A stretch of DNA of 64,000 nt from positions 77,897 through 141,896 of the forward strand of contig FR880848.1 in NCBI GenBank assembly GCA_000434615.1, read 5' to 3'. The translations under genes and the position numbers were made by a program. Every line of letters starts with the position of its first letter. The first letter of the stretch is position 1. The notes under the pieces are model-generated. The model had not been told where the DNA came from and ran no database searches. It saw only the letters and a list, made by a program, of their open reading frames with translations. This document shows positions 1 to 9,480 of this stretch, piece by piece. This DNA comes from Clostridium sp. CAG:510. GTDB taxonomy: Bacteria; Bacillota; Clostridia; Lachnospirales; Lachnospiraceae.

Positions 1-525
1 CGACATGTATTTCACCGCTACGGGAGTATCCTCGGTTACATTTTCCGCAAACGTAAAGAAATCATCCTGGTACGCATTTAAGATACCGGGAAGCTTGATG
101 TTCTCCCTGAGGATGTCCTTGGAAGGCCTGTGTACGGAGAAAATATCCACCTTGAAACCGAACATTTCGCTTAACATGCTCATTTCCTTCACAATCTGCT
201 TTCTCACCAGCTCCATATCCGTCATGCCGTTTAAGGCATAGTGCAGACCGATGACATGTCCTCTTTCATGCATGTCCTTTACCATGTCCATATTGCGCTT
301 GGACAAAATATTGTAGGAGTTGTTTGTCCACTGGAAGAAATAGGTGGAGGTAAAGTCCATGCTCTCCTCTACTTTGGATAAATGGTACGCTCTCTCCACA
401 CTGTACTCCACATCATGCCGCATCAGGATAAATTTGTCCTTGTTAATGGCTTCCTTATAGCCTGCCTGCAGACCCGTGGATTTGATAATCTCAATTATTT
501 TCCGGTAATCTTCGTATGAAAACAT
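1..525 (-). CDS. Polysaccharide deacetylase-like protein, C-terminus cut by the window edge
   Basis: The frame opens at an ATG at 525, behind a GGGAGG ribosome site, and stays open to base 1 (175 codons), so the 3' end lies outside the window. The protein carries FILMRHDVEYS near residues 33-43, which resembles the RHDVD/HDVE metal motif of NodB/CE4-like deacetylases encoded in surface-glycan loci. A second conserved-looking patch is GHVIGLHYA near residue 95. By family knowledge it would remove N-acetyl groups from a glycan or act on a lipid-linked sugar; the substrate cannot be read here. It is the last gene seen of the leftward glycan locus, 11 bp after the preceding gene. The call is tentative because about half of a usual domain is missing. 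Confidence 0.6.
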   Translation of the reverse strand, partial: MFSYEDYRKIIEIIKSTGLQAGYKEAINKDKFILMRHDVEYSVERAYHLSKVEESMDFTSTYFFQWTNNSYNILSKRNMDMVKDMHERGHVIGLHYALNGMTDMELVRKQIVKEMSMLSEMFGFKVDIFSVHRPSKDILRENIKLPGILNAYQDDFFTFAENVTEDTPVAVKYMS

Positions 526-536
526 AAGTCCTCCCT

Positions 537-1976
537 TTATTCAATAATATACTGTACATCTTCTTTGTCATAGCAGGCAGCCACGGCTTTATTTACCCAG
601 TCGCCGGTATCCGGAGTTAATGAAATTCCCTGCAGGATGCTGCTTTCATGTTCCTCCTCTTTTCGTACAACCACCACATGCGTATCCTCTGCAGTTTTAA
701 TCTCATGCAGAACCGAATCCCAGTAGGAAAAATACTTCTGTGCGGTACCGTCCGCTATTTCTTTTATACATTTCACAGTCAGCATGTTTTCCGTGCCTGC
801 CGCTATGCTTCCCCAAAAGACTCCCCCCCACACAAGCATTCCTGCCGTAATAAATCCGCACAGAACGGTTCTTTTATTTCTTCCCACATTCCTGCACCAC
901 TGGGCAAAAAGAAGCAGAAACAGAAATGTTCCTATATATATCAGACAGTCATCAATGAAAAGGCATCTGTCCGGATAGTAGTTCTCACCATGTCCCAGCA
1001 TAACGGGAAAAGCTACAGCCGTACCACCCGCAACAATCAGAACTGCCAGTAGACCCAGATGATACAACCGTATACTCCTGTTCTCCAGCTTCACATACTT
1101 TAACATATACAGGAAAACCACCGCTATAACTGCCAGAAACGGCGTGTATTTCAGCAGATAATAGCCCCTGTGCACAACATGCTCTGCCGATAATGCAATT
1201 GCCTGTAAGATCTGGGCTGTACCGGCTGTGCCGTTATTTCGCACAAAATTTCCCGGTGCACAGGCATTTAGAAGCCCTCCGGCAAGAGAACCCGCAAAAT
1301 ACAGCCACGCCCTTTTTCCTTTTTTTTCAATCCATTCATATCCTATAAGCAAAAGTGCCATTTCACAATTTAAGGCAACCAGATTCAGTGCTCCGCCGCT
1401 TGTCAGGAAACCGGTCAGCACGGTCAGAACCGCATATCTTTTTTTACCGGTGTTAATATAACGGGCATCCCATATAATTCCCCAGAACATAAATGCCAGA
1501 ATAAGCACATAGGATACAGCTGTACAGTACCAGTACATTGTTTCCGTATAATAATATAAGTCAAAAAAGCATACCAGCATAGCGGTTCCCAGAACAAGAC
1601 CCTTTATCCGGGACTCAACTCCAAATATCTCTTTCATCATCACACGAACAAAAACAAGAAGTGTCACTATAAAAAAGAGAGTCGTCAGGAAAATCGTAAT
1701 CTGATGTCCCGGCATTCCCCACCGCATGTACGGATTTATGGCATAGTTGAGAAAAGAGCCTGTATAAAAGCCACCCCATGTCTTAAAACGCCCCAATGTC
1801 AGTAACAGGGCACTGGCTGTAATACCTTTTCCCGATTTCTCCATTTCCCGGAGCACATCGCCAATTGTGGAAAAATCATCATTATACGGTACTGCGTAGA
1901 ATGCCATCAATAGCACCGGCACTGTAATAATAGCAATAATTCCGATTAAAACCATATATTTCAGCTTATTTTTCAT
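537..1976 (-). CDS. Polytopic membrane protein, DUF6056-like
   Basis: A 479-residue protein with roughly ten hydrophobic segments. The first helix is at about residues 7-30 and is followed by YNDDFS on the outer side. It ends in a soluble tail with a TGDWVNKAVA stretch. This layout (one helix, an NDD loop, many helices, a tail with W-N-x3-A) matches what I recall of DUF6056 membrane proteins in Clostridia. Acidic residues just after the first helix are also typical of GT-C glycosyltransferases, so a polyprenyl-phosphate-sugar-dependent transferase is possible, but the function is not established. It lies among glycosyltransferase genes, 30 bp downstream of a GT4 gene. Domain assignment is from memory of the family pattern. 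Confidence 0.55.
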   Translation of the reverse strand: MKNKLKYMVLIGIIAIITVPVLLMAFYAVPYNDDFSTIGDVLREMEKSGKGITASALLLTLGRFKTWGGFYTGSFLNYAINPYMRWGMPGHQITIFLTTLFFIVTLLVFVRVMMKEIFGVESRIKGLVLGTAMLVCFFDLYYYTETMYWYCTAVSYVLILAFMFWGIIWDARYINTGKKRYAVLTVLTGFLTSGGALNLVALNCEMALLLIGYEWIEKKGKRAWLYFAGSLAGGLLNACAPGNFVRNNGTAGTAQILQAIALSAEHVVHRGYYLLKYTPFLAVIAVVFLYMLKYVKLENRSIRLYHLGLLAVLIVAGGTAVAFPVMLGHGENYYPDRCLFIDDCLIYIGTFLFLLLFAQWCRNVGRNKRTVLCGFITAGMLVWGGVFWGSIAAGTENMLTVKCIKEIADGTAQKYFSYWDSVLHEIKTAEDTHVVVVRKEEEHESSILQGISLTPDTGDWVNKAVAACYDKEDVQYIIE

Positions 1977-2006
1977 ACTTAAGTTTTCTCCTGCTTAAAC
2001 TCTCCC

Positions 2007-3107
2007 TTATTTTTTACACAGTTCTTCGATATAGTCCCTCCATTGCCGCACCACGGCTTCCGTGTTGGCAATGTCCTTGATTTTACGGGCTTCCCTGCCA
2101 AGTTTTTCCGCGAAATCCCTGTCCTCAATCAGCCGGTTCATGCCTGTAGCCAGGGCATCCGCATCCTTAATAGGCACCAGCAGTCCGTTTTTCTCATTTT
2201 CAATAAGTGTCGCAGGTCCGCCGCAGGGGCAGTCCGTTGCCACAATGGGAAGTCCCAGCGCCATGGCTTCCATCAGCGCATTAGGAAGCCCCTCCCAGTC
2301 GGAAGAAAAAGCAAACAACGCCGCATCGTTTAATTTCTTTTCCAGCTCATCGCTGGCTCCCATCAGATGCACATACTCTTCTGCATGATTTTTTGCAATG
2401 CTCTTTTCCAGAAGCTCCTTCGTACCGTCATGGGAATCCCCGCCGTAAATTTCCAGCGTATAATCGGGATGCTTTTCATGCACCTTCACAAAGGCATCAA
2501 TCAGAAGAAGCTGGTTCTTAAAGTCCACCAGTCTGCCGGACTGCACCACCGTTTTCCGTCTTTCTGCCGGTTCCGGTACCCCGATATACTTGTCATTGAT
2601 GGGATTCAGGATGATTTTAGATTTTTTTTGTATCTTTTTTGTAAAGAATTCCTTCGCTCCCACCGTCTGGAACACATTGCCTGCTGCCGTGGGATACAAA
2701 AGAGGAATTAAAATTTTATCCCGCTTTCCTACATAGTGCAGATAGGGGTTGGTCCGTACGGAAACAATCACCGGTAGCCGCATAAAGTAGGTCGCCATCA
2801 GCGCCCGGTAGTTGGCTTTCTGGGCAAAGGCAATCAGGATATCCGGCTTTTCCTTTTTCAAAAACTTTTTCAGATTGGAAATCCGCATAAAAAACTGCTG
2901 CTTTGTGGAAGCCCTTTCCTGTTTTTCCGTCAGTCCCACATGCACCCTGTGAATTCTTTCGTCTATGGCAAATTCGTTTTCCGCCGTCCATTCCGTGGCG
3001 ATATAAACATCATACCCTTCCTGTACCAGACGGTTTGCCAGCGTGGTGACCACCCGCTCCGCTCCGCCCTGTTCCAGGCAATTTAAATGAAATACTATTT
3101 TACGCAT
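2007..3107 (-). CDS. GT4-family glycosyltransferase
   Basis: A 366-residue GT-B fold enzyme. The N-terminus has the acceptor-side motif GGAERVVTTLA (about residues 14-24). The C-terminal half has the GT4 signature DWEGLPNALMEAMALG with the paired glutamates (E-x7-E) that contact the nucleotide-sugar donor. It should add a sugar from an NDP-donor to a lipid-linked glycan on the cytoplasmic face. Length is usual for the family and there is no membrane segment. It sits in the same direction as its neighbours, directly after the broken fdtB gene (27 bp). The sugar and linkage cannot be told from sequence. Confidence 0.88.
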   Translation of the reverse strand: MRKIVFHLNCLEQGGAERVVTTLANRLVQEGYDVYIATEWTAENEFAIDERIHRVHVGLTEKQERASTKQQFFMRISNLKKFLKKEKPDILIAFAQKANYRALMATYFMRLPVIVSVRTNPYLHYVGKRDKILIPLLYPTAAGNVFQTVGAKEFFTKKIQKKSKIILNPINDKYIGVPEPAERRKTVVQSGRLVDFKNQLLLIDAFVKVHEKHPDYTLEIYGGDSHDGTKELLEKSIAKNHAEEYVHLMGASDELEKKLNDAALFAFSSDWEGLPNALMEAMALGLPIVATDCPCGGPATLIENEKNGLLVPIKDADALATGMNRLIEDRDFAEKLGREARKIKDIANTEAVVRQWRDYIEELCKK

Positions 3108-3134
3108 GTGCTCTCCTTTTAGTTATCCCCCGGC

Positions 3135-4212
3135 TCATGAAAAAGCATTGATGCTTTCAATTACATACTCCTGCTCTTCTTCCGTCATACCGTTGTACAA
3201 TGGAAGCGAAAGCACTGTTTCCGCATATTTTTCGGTAATTGGCAGAGAACCCTTTTTAATATTTAAATACCGGTAGGCCTCCGACAAATGCGGTGGTATA
3301 GGATAATGAATTATGGTGCCTATTTCTTTATTATTAAGGTATTCAATTAGTTTTTCCCTCTCCTCACACCTGATTACAAACTGATGCCAGATATGTGTAG
3401 CCCCTTCCCTGATTTTTGGTAGCACTATCTTAGAATTCTTTAAGTTCTGCAGGTATCGTTCGCAGATATTTCTTTTTTCTTCTTCCAATTCCCGTATATG
3501 AGCCAATTTTACCCTGAGGAGTCCTGCCTGTATTTCATCCAGTCTGGAATTAGTACCCACTACACGATTATAATATCTTTTTTCACTTCCGTAATTTCGA
3601 AATACTCTTACCTGTTCTGCCAGCATGGGATCGTCAGTCACAATTCCCCCTGCATCACCGAATGCTCCAAGGTTCTTTGATGGATAAAAAGAAAAGCATC
3701 CTATATCTCCGAAAGTCCCTGTCATCTTACCCTTAAAGCTGGCTCCATGTGACTGTGCACAGTCCTCCACGACCTTTAACCCGTATTTTCTTGCAACCTC
3801 CATAATCTCGTCCATACAGATGTACCACCAGGATTGCCTTTGTTGCCGGTGTTATTTTTTCTTCCAGCTTGGAAGCATCTATATTGTAGTACTCATCCGG
3901 CTCCACAAAAACAGGGGTAGCTCCGTTAATGGTTATTCCCATTACACTGGCAATATAGGTATTGCCTTGTACAAGTACCTCATCTCCGATTCCGATGCCC
4001 AATACACGAAACGCAATCCATAAAGCATCTAACCCACTGGCAAGACCTACACAATAACCTGCACCCACATATTCTGCAAATTCTCTTTCAAAACTGTCAA
4101 CTTCTTTTCCCAGTACATACCAGCCTGACCTTAAAACTTCTAAAGCTTTCTTCTCAAATTCATCCTGATATTTATAGAAACCCAAATCCATTCTGTTTGG
4201 CATTATTTTCAT
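3135..4212 (-). pseudogene. fdtB: fdtB-like DegT/DnrJ aminotransferase broken by a frameshifting deletion
   Basis: Two overlapping frames together make one PLP-dependent sugar aminotransferase. Frame one (start 4212) covers the N-terminal half to VVHLYG. Frame two covers MDEIMEVARKYG to the end, including FSFYPSKNLG with the PLP-binding lysine. From 4212 to the M codon at 3815 there are 397 bases. Family members have six codons between the Y of LYG and this M, so 17 bases are missing; adding 17 gives 414 (138 codons) and restores frame. The junction retains a single ATGG where the parent would have two, which fits deletion between short repeats. The restored protein would be about 364 residues, normal for FdtB/QdtB, which aminates dTDP-3-keto-6-deoxyhexose. 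The upstream fdtA and fdtC are intact. The damage could also be an assembly error. Confidence 0.82.
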
Positions 4213-4640
4213 CGTTGTTTCTCCGTTGTATCATTTATCAGATTAATAAACTCCTTGTAATCGCGAATATATTCCTGTGAATCGTAATACTCACTTGCAA
4301 GACAGAGCAAAACGGAATCTTCGCTAAAATCATACATTTCTTTCCAGACCATATTGGGAAGATATATCCCCGTATGCGGTCTGTTCAGGGAAAAAACAGC
4401 TTCGTTTCCCTGTCCGTCCTTTATTTTTACCTTACTGGAACCCTTTACGTTAATCAGCACAAAACGACTTTTCCGGTTTGCATGCTGTCCGCGGACGACA
4501 TTTTTTTCCGTTCCGTATATATAAAAAATTCGTTTTATTTCAAACGGAATATCCTTTAACCCTTCTACAATTACTAAATGACCTCTTTCATCACCATGCT
4601 GAGGAAATTCAAGCATCTGTACATCTGTATAATTTTTCAT
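4209..4640 (-). CDS. fdtA: dTDP-4-keto-6-deoxyglucose 3,4-ketoisomerase (FdtA/QdtA-like, WxcM-like cupin)
   Basis: A 143-residue single-domain cupin. The core has RGQHANRKSRFVLINV (about residues 50-65), the family's active-site strand; the first histidine is the expected catalytic base, while the second histidine of the more usual HAH is Asn here. It would shift the keto group of dTDP-4-keto-6-deoxyglucose from C4 to C3, giving the substrate for the FdtB aminotransferase. Its stop overlaps the fdtB start by 4 bp (ATGA), so the two are translationally coupled. No rmlA or rmlB lies in the window, so the dTDP-sugar must come from elsewhere. FdtA and QdtA differ in product stereochemistry, which I cannot settle. 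Confidence 0.85.
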   Translation of the reverse strand: MKNYTDVQMLEFPQHGDERGHLVIVEGLKDIPFEIKRIFYIYGTEKNVVRGQHANRKSRFVLINVKGSSKVKIKDGQGNEAVFSLNRPHTGIYLPNMVWKEMYDFSEDSVLLCLASEYYDSQEYIRDYKEFINLINDTTEKQR

Positions 4641-4655
4641 TCTGACTTCTCCGTT

Positions 4656-5177
4656 TTACTTTTCATATTCTTCATGCAGAAAACTGTACCACTTTAATGT
4701 TCGGTATTCACCCTCCATACATATGCAGTCTCTGAACTCTCCTTCATATGTAAACCCGCTTTTTTCATAAAAACGGATTGCACGTGTATTTTCTTTCAGG
4801 ACGTTAAGATATATTCTGTGCATCCCCAGCTCCCGAAATCCCTTTTTTAATAATAATCTGGTGGCCTCAAATGCTGCCCCCGTACCTTGTGCACATCTGC
4901 GCATGCTAATGGCATATTCCGCATTTTTGTTTATGAGATTTATATTTTTGAGACTGATGGTTCCCAGATACTCATCCTGTTCGTTCACTATCGCATAATG
5001 CAGACTCTTTCCGTTTTCTATTTTCTCTTCTGCATTGTCCGCTGTGCAAAATGCTATTGCCTCTTCCATCGTCACTTCCCCCATCTTCTTCTGAAAGCAC
5101 TTTTGCAGTTCTTCATCATGCATCCATTCCAGCATCAGAGAGGCGTCTTTTTTTTGTAAATTTCGAAGTTGTATCAT
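4656..5177 (-). CDS. GNAT N-acetyltransferase, probable FdtC-type
   Basis: A 173-residue GNAT protein. The acetyl-CoA loop is RCAQGTGAA (about residues 93-101) and the C-terminal GNAT motif is NTRAIRFYEKSGF (about residues 128-140). It overlaps the end of the upstream GT2 gene by 4 bp and is followed 15 bp later by fdtA, then fdtB. That context makes it the likely N-acetyltransferase for the 3-amino group of dTDP-Fuc3N or dTDP-Qui3N. Because fdtB is broken, the pathway probably cannot supply its substrate in this strain unless another aminotransferase does. GNAT enzymes are diverse, so the substrate is inferred from neighbours only. Confidence 0.72.
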   Translation of the reverse strand: MIQLRNLQKKDASLMLEWMHDEELQKCFQKKMGEVTMEEAIAFCTADNAEEKIENGKSLHYAIVNEQDEYLGTISLKNINLINKNAEYAISMRRCAQGTGAAFEATRLLLKKGFRELGMHRIYLNVLKENTRAIRFYEKSGFTYEGEFRDCICMEGEYRTLKWYSFLHEEYEK

Positions 5178-6115
5178 TCTTTTCTTTCCTCCGGGGAAAT
5201 ACCATCTTCTTCAATAATGTAGGCAGGACGCTTTCGGGACGCATCAAACGTTCTCCATAAATATTCCCCTAAAATCCCCAAAGTCATCATGATAATGCCG
5301 AAACTGAAAAGATTAAAAATAAACAGAGTGGTCCATCCTGATACCGCAATATGTCCTGAAATTTTGGCAATCAGAACCACAATTGCCCATATAACAGCCA
5401 CTGCTATGGAAAAAGTACCTACTCCAAGAACTGCCGTAATGGGCAGGGAGGAAAAGCTAAATAAAGTATCCATCACCAGACGGATTTTCTTTTTCAATGT
5501 CCAACGGCTTTTACCGGCTGTCCTCGCCAGCCGGGTATAGTATATGACATCTGTCTTAAAACCGCTCCACAATATCTGACCGGTTAGTGCTGAATTTTTT
5601 TCATCAAGATTTTGCAAAACTGTGATAACTCTTTTATCTACCAGATAAACGTCAAATCCCCCTTTGGGCATATTGGGTAATGCACATTTTCGCACCAGTG
5701 AATAATAAAGATTGGCAAAAAAGGTCTGTTTTGGGGACTCCTGCCTTCCTTCTCTGACTGCCAGAACCACATTATTGCCTTTTTTCCAAGATTCAACCAT
5801 TTCAAGAATAAGTTCCGTAGGTTCCTGTAAATCTGCCGCTTTGACAACGGCACAATCACCCGTGCTATTGCATAATCCGCATAATATGGCCGCATGGGAA
5901 CCAAAATTTCTGGATAAACTGATGATATGAATATGAGAATCCTTTTCTGCAAGCTCCCGCATAATTTCCCAGCTTTGATCCCGGGAGCCGTCATTTACCA
6001 TGACAATTTCATATTCATAGTTAATCTTATCTATAATTTTTTCTTTGATATCTGCATACAGAGAAAATAGATTCTCTTCATTATAGTACACAGGAATCAC
6101 TATTGATAATTTCAT
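5174..6115 (-). CDS. GT2 glycosyltransferase with two C-terminal membrane helices (GtrB/DPM1-like)
   Basis: A 313-residue protein: a cytoplasmic GT-A domain (residues 1 to about 220) and two hydrophobic helices (about 230-260 and 265-290). Motifs include VIPVYYNEENL at the N-terminus and NDGSRDQSW. At the metal site, the usual MDADLQDP reads VKAADLQEP, so the first aspartate of DxD is replaced by alanine. Relatives move a sugar from an NDP-sugar to undecaprenyl phosphate, which then serves GT-C transferases outside; the two GT-C-like genes just upstream fit that. Whether the changed DxD site is active is unknown. Confidence 0.82.
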   Translation of the reverse strand: MKLSIVIPVYYNEENLFSLYADIKEKIIDKINYEYEIVMVNDGSRDQSWEIMRELAEKDSHIHIISLSRNFGSHAAILCGLCNSTGDCAVVKAADLQEPTELILEMVESWKKGNNVVLAVREGRQESPKQTFFANLYYSLVRKCALPNMPKGGFDVYLVDKRVITVLQNLDEKNSALTGQILWSGFKTDVIYYTRLARTAGKSRWTLKKKIRLVMDTLFSFSSLPITAVLGVGTFSIAVAVIWAIVVLIAKISGHIAVSGWTTLFIFNLFSFGIIMMTLGILGEYLWRTFDASRKRPAYIIEEDGISPEERKE

Positions 6116-6166
6116 AATTCTGCCTCATCCCCAATTTCACTGATGCTATCCTGCATTGCCGGTTAC

Positions 6167-8080
6167 TTATTTGTTCTTTATATATAATCTGTAATTATAC
6201 TTGCTTCCTTCTTCGTAGTAAAGGTCGGCCGTACATGTATAATTTTTCAGAAAATACTCTTCCTTCCACGTATTGTTTCCAAAATAATAGGAAAGCGTAT
6301 TCAAGGAATCGTCATTTACAAAAATACTGTCCGATTCTTCTATAAGATTAAAAATATAATCTACACATACCTGATTGGAGTACAGGATATCCGGCATATC
6401 CATTCCGAAATAACCCGTATTCCAGCCAAGATAACTGTAAATTTCATCTATTCCCTCACCAAAGCCAACGGTATCTGCCGGTACTGCTTTTTTTACCTGC
6501 TCCGCAAATTGCTCGATTTTTTCCATATTTCTCTGTGATACATATGATTTCTGCTGCGCGATAAGTCTGACTGGAAATACAATTGCCATCATCAGCAGAA
6601 CCGTTGCTATCCACGAAAACAATACACGATAAATTCTATCCTTGGATTTTCCGGTTTTTTCCGCAATCCATCCCATTAAAATACCCATAACCGGTATAAC
6701 TATGTACAGGCAATTTTGAGAAGCACGGTTGACATAATACACCATCTGAATAGCAACCAGAATAATAGCCGCCGTCAAAATTTCTGTCTGGGAATCTGCC
6801 GTATTCTCAAAAAAACATCTTTTCATAACATAAGCCGTACATATAAGAATGATTGCAAGACATCCCATCCACGGGCTAAGCTGCACCGGCAGATTTACAT
6901 ACAGCAAATCTATGAAGTCCTGTTCGCTTCCCACAAGTGGAAACAAAAAAGTCTTTATTGTCAGAAATTGACCTCCCGTCAAAAGGTTATAGGCTCCTAC
7001 CATTCCATAGGCTCCCAGAAAAGACACTGGTATTATGAAAAGTGCCCCCAAGCTGTGCAGCCACCATGTTTTCTGTATTATTTTCCATTTGCGGCACAAT
7101 GCTGCAATGTAACCTCCCACAAATGCAAGCGTTACGGCAATTCCCGTTTCCACGTTCCATACGATGGAAAGAATGCATAATATAGTTCCTATAGCCACAT
7201 ACCAGCTATTATTCTTTTTATGTTTCGTTCCCCAGACGATATAAGCCAAAATAATTCCGCCAAAAAGAATACGGTGAGGAAACATTTGGCAATATATGGC
7301 AGTTCTTTCCCATACTACAAAAGAAGAAAGACTGACTGCCGTCACAACCTTTATCCATGTGTGGGAAAAAAGACTGTCTACTACATAAAAACAACATGCT
7401 AATGTAACTCCGTCCAAAATTGCAAGCAGGGCAATAACCTTATCATAAGACACTCCCATGACTCTGGTAAACGGTAGCAAAAGCATACCGTAAAATCCAT
7501 AAATACCGCTGTTTATCTCACTATAGGGCTGTAACTGATATATTTTATAAATAGAGTGATAATACGCATCAAAGTGAAACAAGTCTCCGTCAAATACATT
7601 GCCCCTGTAAAAAGCCCATACCGAAATGCCAATCAGTGCAGCATATAATCCCATCATCAGAATAGACTTTTTATTCTTGTTTTCTCTCTGTCCGGCCTTA
7701 TAAAAAAGCACTGCCATTGCTATAGCCATTATAAGCAGCAATGCCTGAATAACGCGAGTCACTGTGTTTTGCGGAAAATAACCGTTAACGGTTCCCCAGA
7801 TATACGGTTTTATAAAAATCCAGACAGTTACCGTTCCCAACATAAGAAACAGAAAACAGGAAACCCATTTTTCATTTATTTTGATGTAGAAATCATCAGG
7901 AACCACGTTCTCGTACACAGCATAGCTGATGCATGCAATCAGTATGGCAATCACATAATACGCTATGTTTTTGCTTGATTTGTTCAACAGTTCTGTCCCG
8001 AGCGCCACTATCCCCCAAATAATTTCCAATATCATCAATATGATACCATATACCAAATATCTAAAACTTTTTTTACTCAT
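6167..8080 (-). CDS. Large polytopic membrane protein, GT-C-like
   Basis: The frame can be extended to an ATG at 8134 that overlaps the upstream stop, but that site has no ribosome site. The ATG at 8080 follows GAGGG at 7 bp and places the first helix at the N-terminus, so I use it (637 residues). The protein has about a dozen hydrophobic segments. A large loop contains DLFHFDAYYHSIYK, an acid/His pattern like that of GT-C transferases using polyprenyl-phosphate sugars. The last 120 residues are soluble and presumably outside. It follows another GT-C-like gene and precedes a GtrB-like GT2, which together suggest addition of a side-branch sugar outside the cell. No named family is certain. Base composition appears more AT-rich than nearby genes. 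Confidence 0.6.
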   Translation of the reverse strand: MSKKSFRYLVYGIILMILEIIWGIVALGTELLNKSSKNIAYYVIAILIACISYAVYENVVPDDFYIKINEKWVSCFLFLMLGTVTVWIFIKPYIWGTVNGYFPQNTVTRVIQALLLIMAIAMAVLFYKAGQRENKNKKSILMMGLYAALIGISVWAFYRGNVFDGDLFHFDAYYHSIYKIYQLQPYSEINSGIYGFYGMLLLPFTRVMGVSYDKVIALLAILDGVTLACCFYVVDSLFSHTWIKVVTAVSLSSFVVWERTAIYCQMFPHRILFGGIILAYIVWGTKHKKNNSWYVAIGTILCILSIVWNVETGIAVTLAFVGGYIAALCRKWKIIQKTWWLHSLGALFIIPVSFLGAYGMVGAYNLLTGGQFLTIKTFLFPLVGSEQDFIDLLYVNLPVQLSPWMGCLAIILICTAYVMKRCFFENTADSQTEILTAAIILVAIQMVYYVNRASQNCLYIVIPVMGILMGWIAEKTGKSKDRIYRVLFSWIATVLLMMAIVFPVRLIAQQKSYVSQRNMEKIEQFAEQVKKAVPADTVGFGEGIDEIYSYLGWNTGYFGMDMPDILYSNQVCVDYIFNLIEESDSIFVNDDSLNTLSYYFGNNTWKEEYFLKNYTCTADLYYEEGSKYNYRLYIKNK

Positions 8081-8130
8081 GTCCATTCCCTCATCATAGC
8101 TAAAACCATAAAATATCCTTTTTACTTTTC

Positions 8131-9480
8131 TCATTGTTTATTTTTCAAAATATGATACGTTTCCCTGAGCATCAGGTACATGGCAATGTACACAAAGGGC
8201 ATATTGTAAATCATGTACCGGGTCTGGGCAAAAATCAGCACGCCCACCACCGCTACATTGATAAGGGTGGAAAGCAGCACTAAGAATGCAAACCAGAATG
8301 CCGTCTGCTTTTTCTGTTTTCCCATTACAACTAAAAGCCCTATATAAACCGCACCGAATAAAACGTTATACCATACAAGCAGCGGATGTGCCTTAGAAAC
8401 CGTATTGCACAATCCCACCAGCATATTGTCCCCCGCTACCTGCAGTACCTTGAACAATCTATGGGACATAAGGGCGGAAATCATGGCGCTGTTTATATCG
8501 TCAAAAGCCAGTTCCCTCTCTTCTTTTTCATAAGAAAAGTTCTCATCGATATACGCATAAAACGAAGGATTTACAATGCCGAATGCCAGTAAATCGTAGT
8601 GGTCGGAATAATGGTTGTAACGGGACAGCCAGTTGCCTTCGGCGGCTTTGTAGGTATAACCCTTCTCCTCCGCCTCCGTCATAATATCGGTAAAGAGCTG
8701 TCTTAAGCCCCCGTCTTCCAGATATTCTGCGTCCTCCATGCCGGAGCTGTAAAAAAGCGTAATAACCATGGCGGAAGAATCCGAAGTATGGCGCATGGCG
8801 GTACCCCTCAGGCTGAAATTATACAGTACATCCAGTCCAAATGCCAGAAAAACAGCAAGAATCACACTGCCCCATGCCAGAAGCATTTTCTTTACCGGTA
8901 TCTTCTGCGCCGTCCACAGAAAGAAATAAAGGGCGCCCATAATAAGCACAACAATATACATCTGCTTTCTGGTGCTGATAAGCAGCGCACCGATAAGCAT
9001 GCTTGTGATAAGTCTGCTGTTTTTATAATCTGTACTGTAAGCAGACAATTCGGTCAGAAGCAGGGTAAACAGCGGAATGGCAATCCCTTCCGAACAGATT
9101 TCATTGCAGTAAGTGGCATGTCTTGCAGCCACCACACGGCATAAGAATACCACTGCCGTCTGAAAGAACACCAGCACACATGCCGAAAATACACCGCCCT
9201 GTACTTTTTCGCATACCGTTTTTGTCAGTGCATACATAGACACCGCCCACAAAAGGCACTGTACAAAAACCACTGCCTTGAAATAAAATCCCGCTCCGAA
9301 AAGCAGGCGGAAAAAGGCCAGAAACAGCGGATAAAACGGCTCTCTTCCGTAAGTAAAATCAATATAGCTCTGGGAATCCGCCGATAGGTTCACGCCGTCT
9401 AAAAAAAACAAAAAAAGATAAAACAGAAGGCAGAAGGCGGGGAGCAATATCTCGGGTAATACTGTCTTTTTCTTTGTCAT
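8131..9480 (-). CDS. Polytopic membrane protein, GT-C/PMT_2-like glycosyltransferase
   Basis: A 449-residue membrane protein with about ten helices. After the first helix comes ADSQSYIDF and then REPFYPLFLAFF, a pattern typical of GT39/PMT_2-like GT-C enzymes in which the acidic residue of the first loop is catalytic. Such enzymes transfer a sugar from a polyprenyl-phosphate donor on the outer face. The start overlaps the stop of the upstream GT2 gene (ATGA at 9477-9480), so the two are coupled; that GT2 may make the lipid-linked donor. The acceptor is unknown. Confidence 0.65.
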   Translation of the reverse strand: MTKKKTVLPEILLPAFCLLFYLFLFFLDGVNLSADSQSYIDFTYGREPFYPLFLAFFRLLFGAGFYFKAVVFVQCLLWAVSMYALTKTVCEKVQGGVFSACVLVFFQTAVVFLCRVVAARHATYCNEICSEGIAIPLFTLLLTELSAYSTDYKNSRLITSMLIGALLISTRKQMYIVVLIMGALYFFLWTAQKIPVKKMLLAWGSVILAVFLAFGLDVLYNFSLRGTAMRHTSDSSAMVITLFYSSGMEDAEYLEDGGLRQLFTDIMTEAEEKGYTYKAAEGNWLSRYNHYSDHYDLLAFGIVNPSFYAYIDENFSYEKEERELAFDDINSAMISALMSHRLFKVLQVAGDNMLVGLCNTVSKAHPLLVWYNVLFGAVYIGLLVVMGKQKKQTAFWFAFLVLLSTLINVAVVGVLIFAQTRYMIYNMPFVYIAMYLMLRETYHILKNKQ

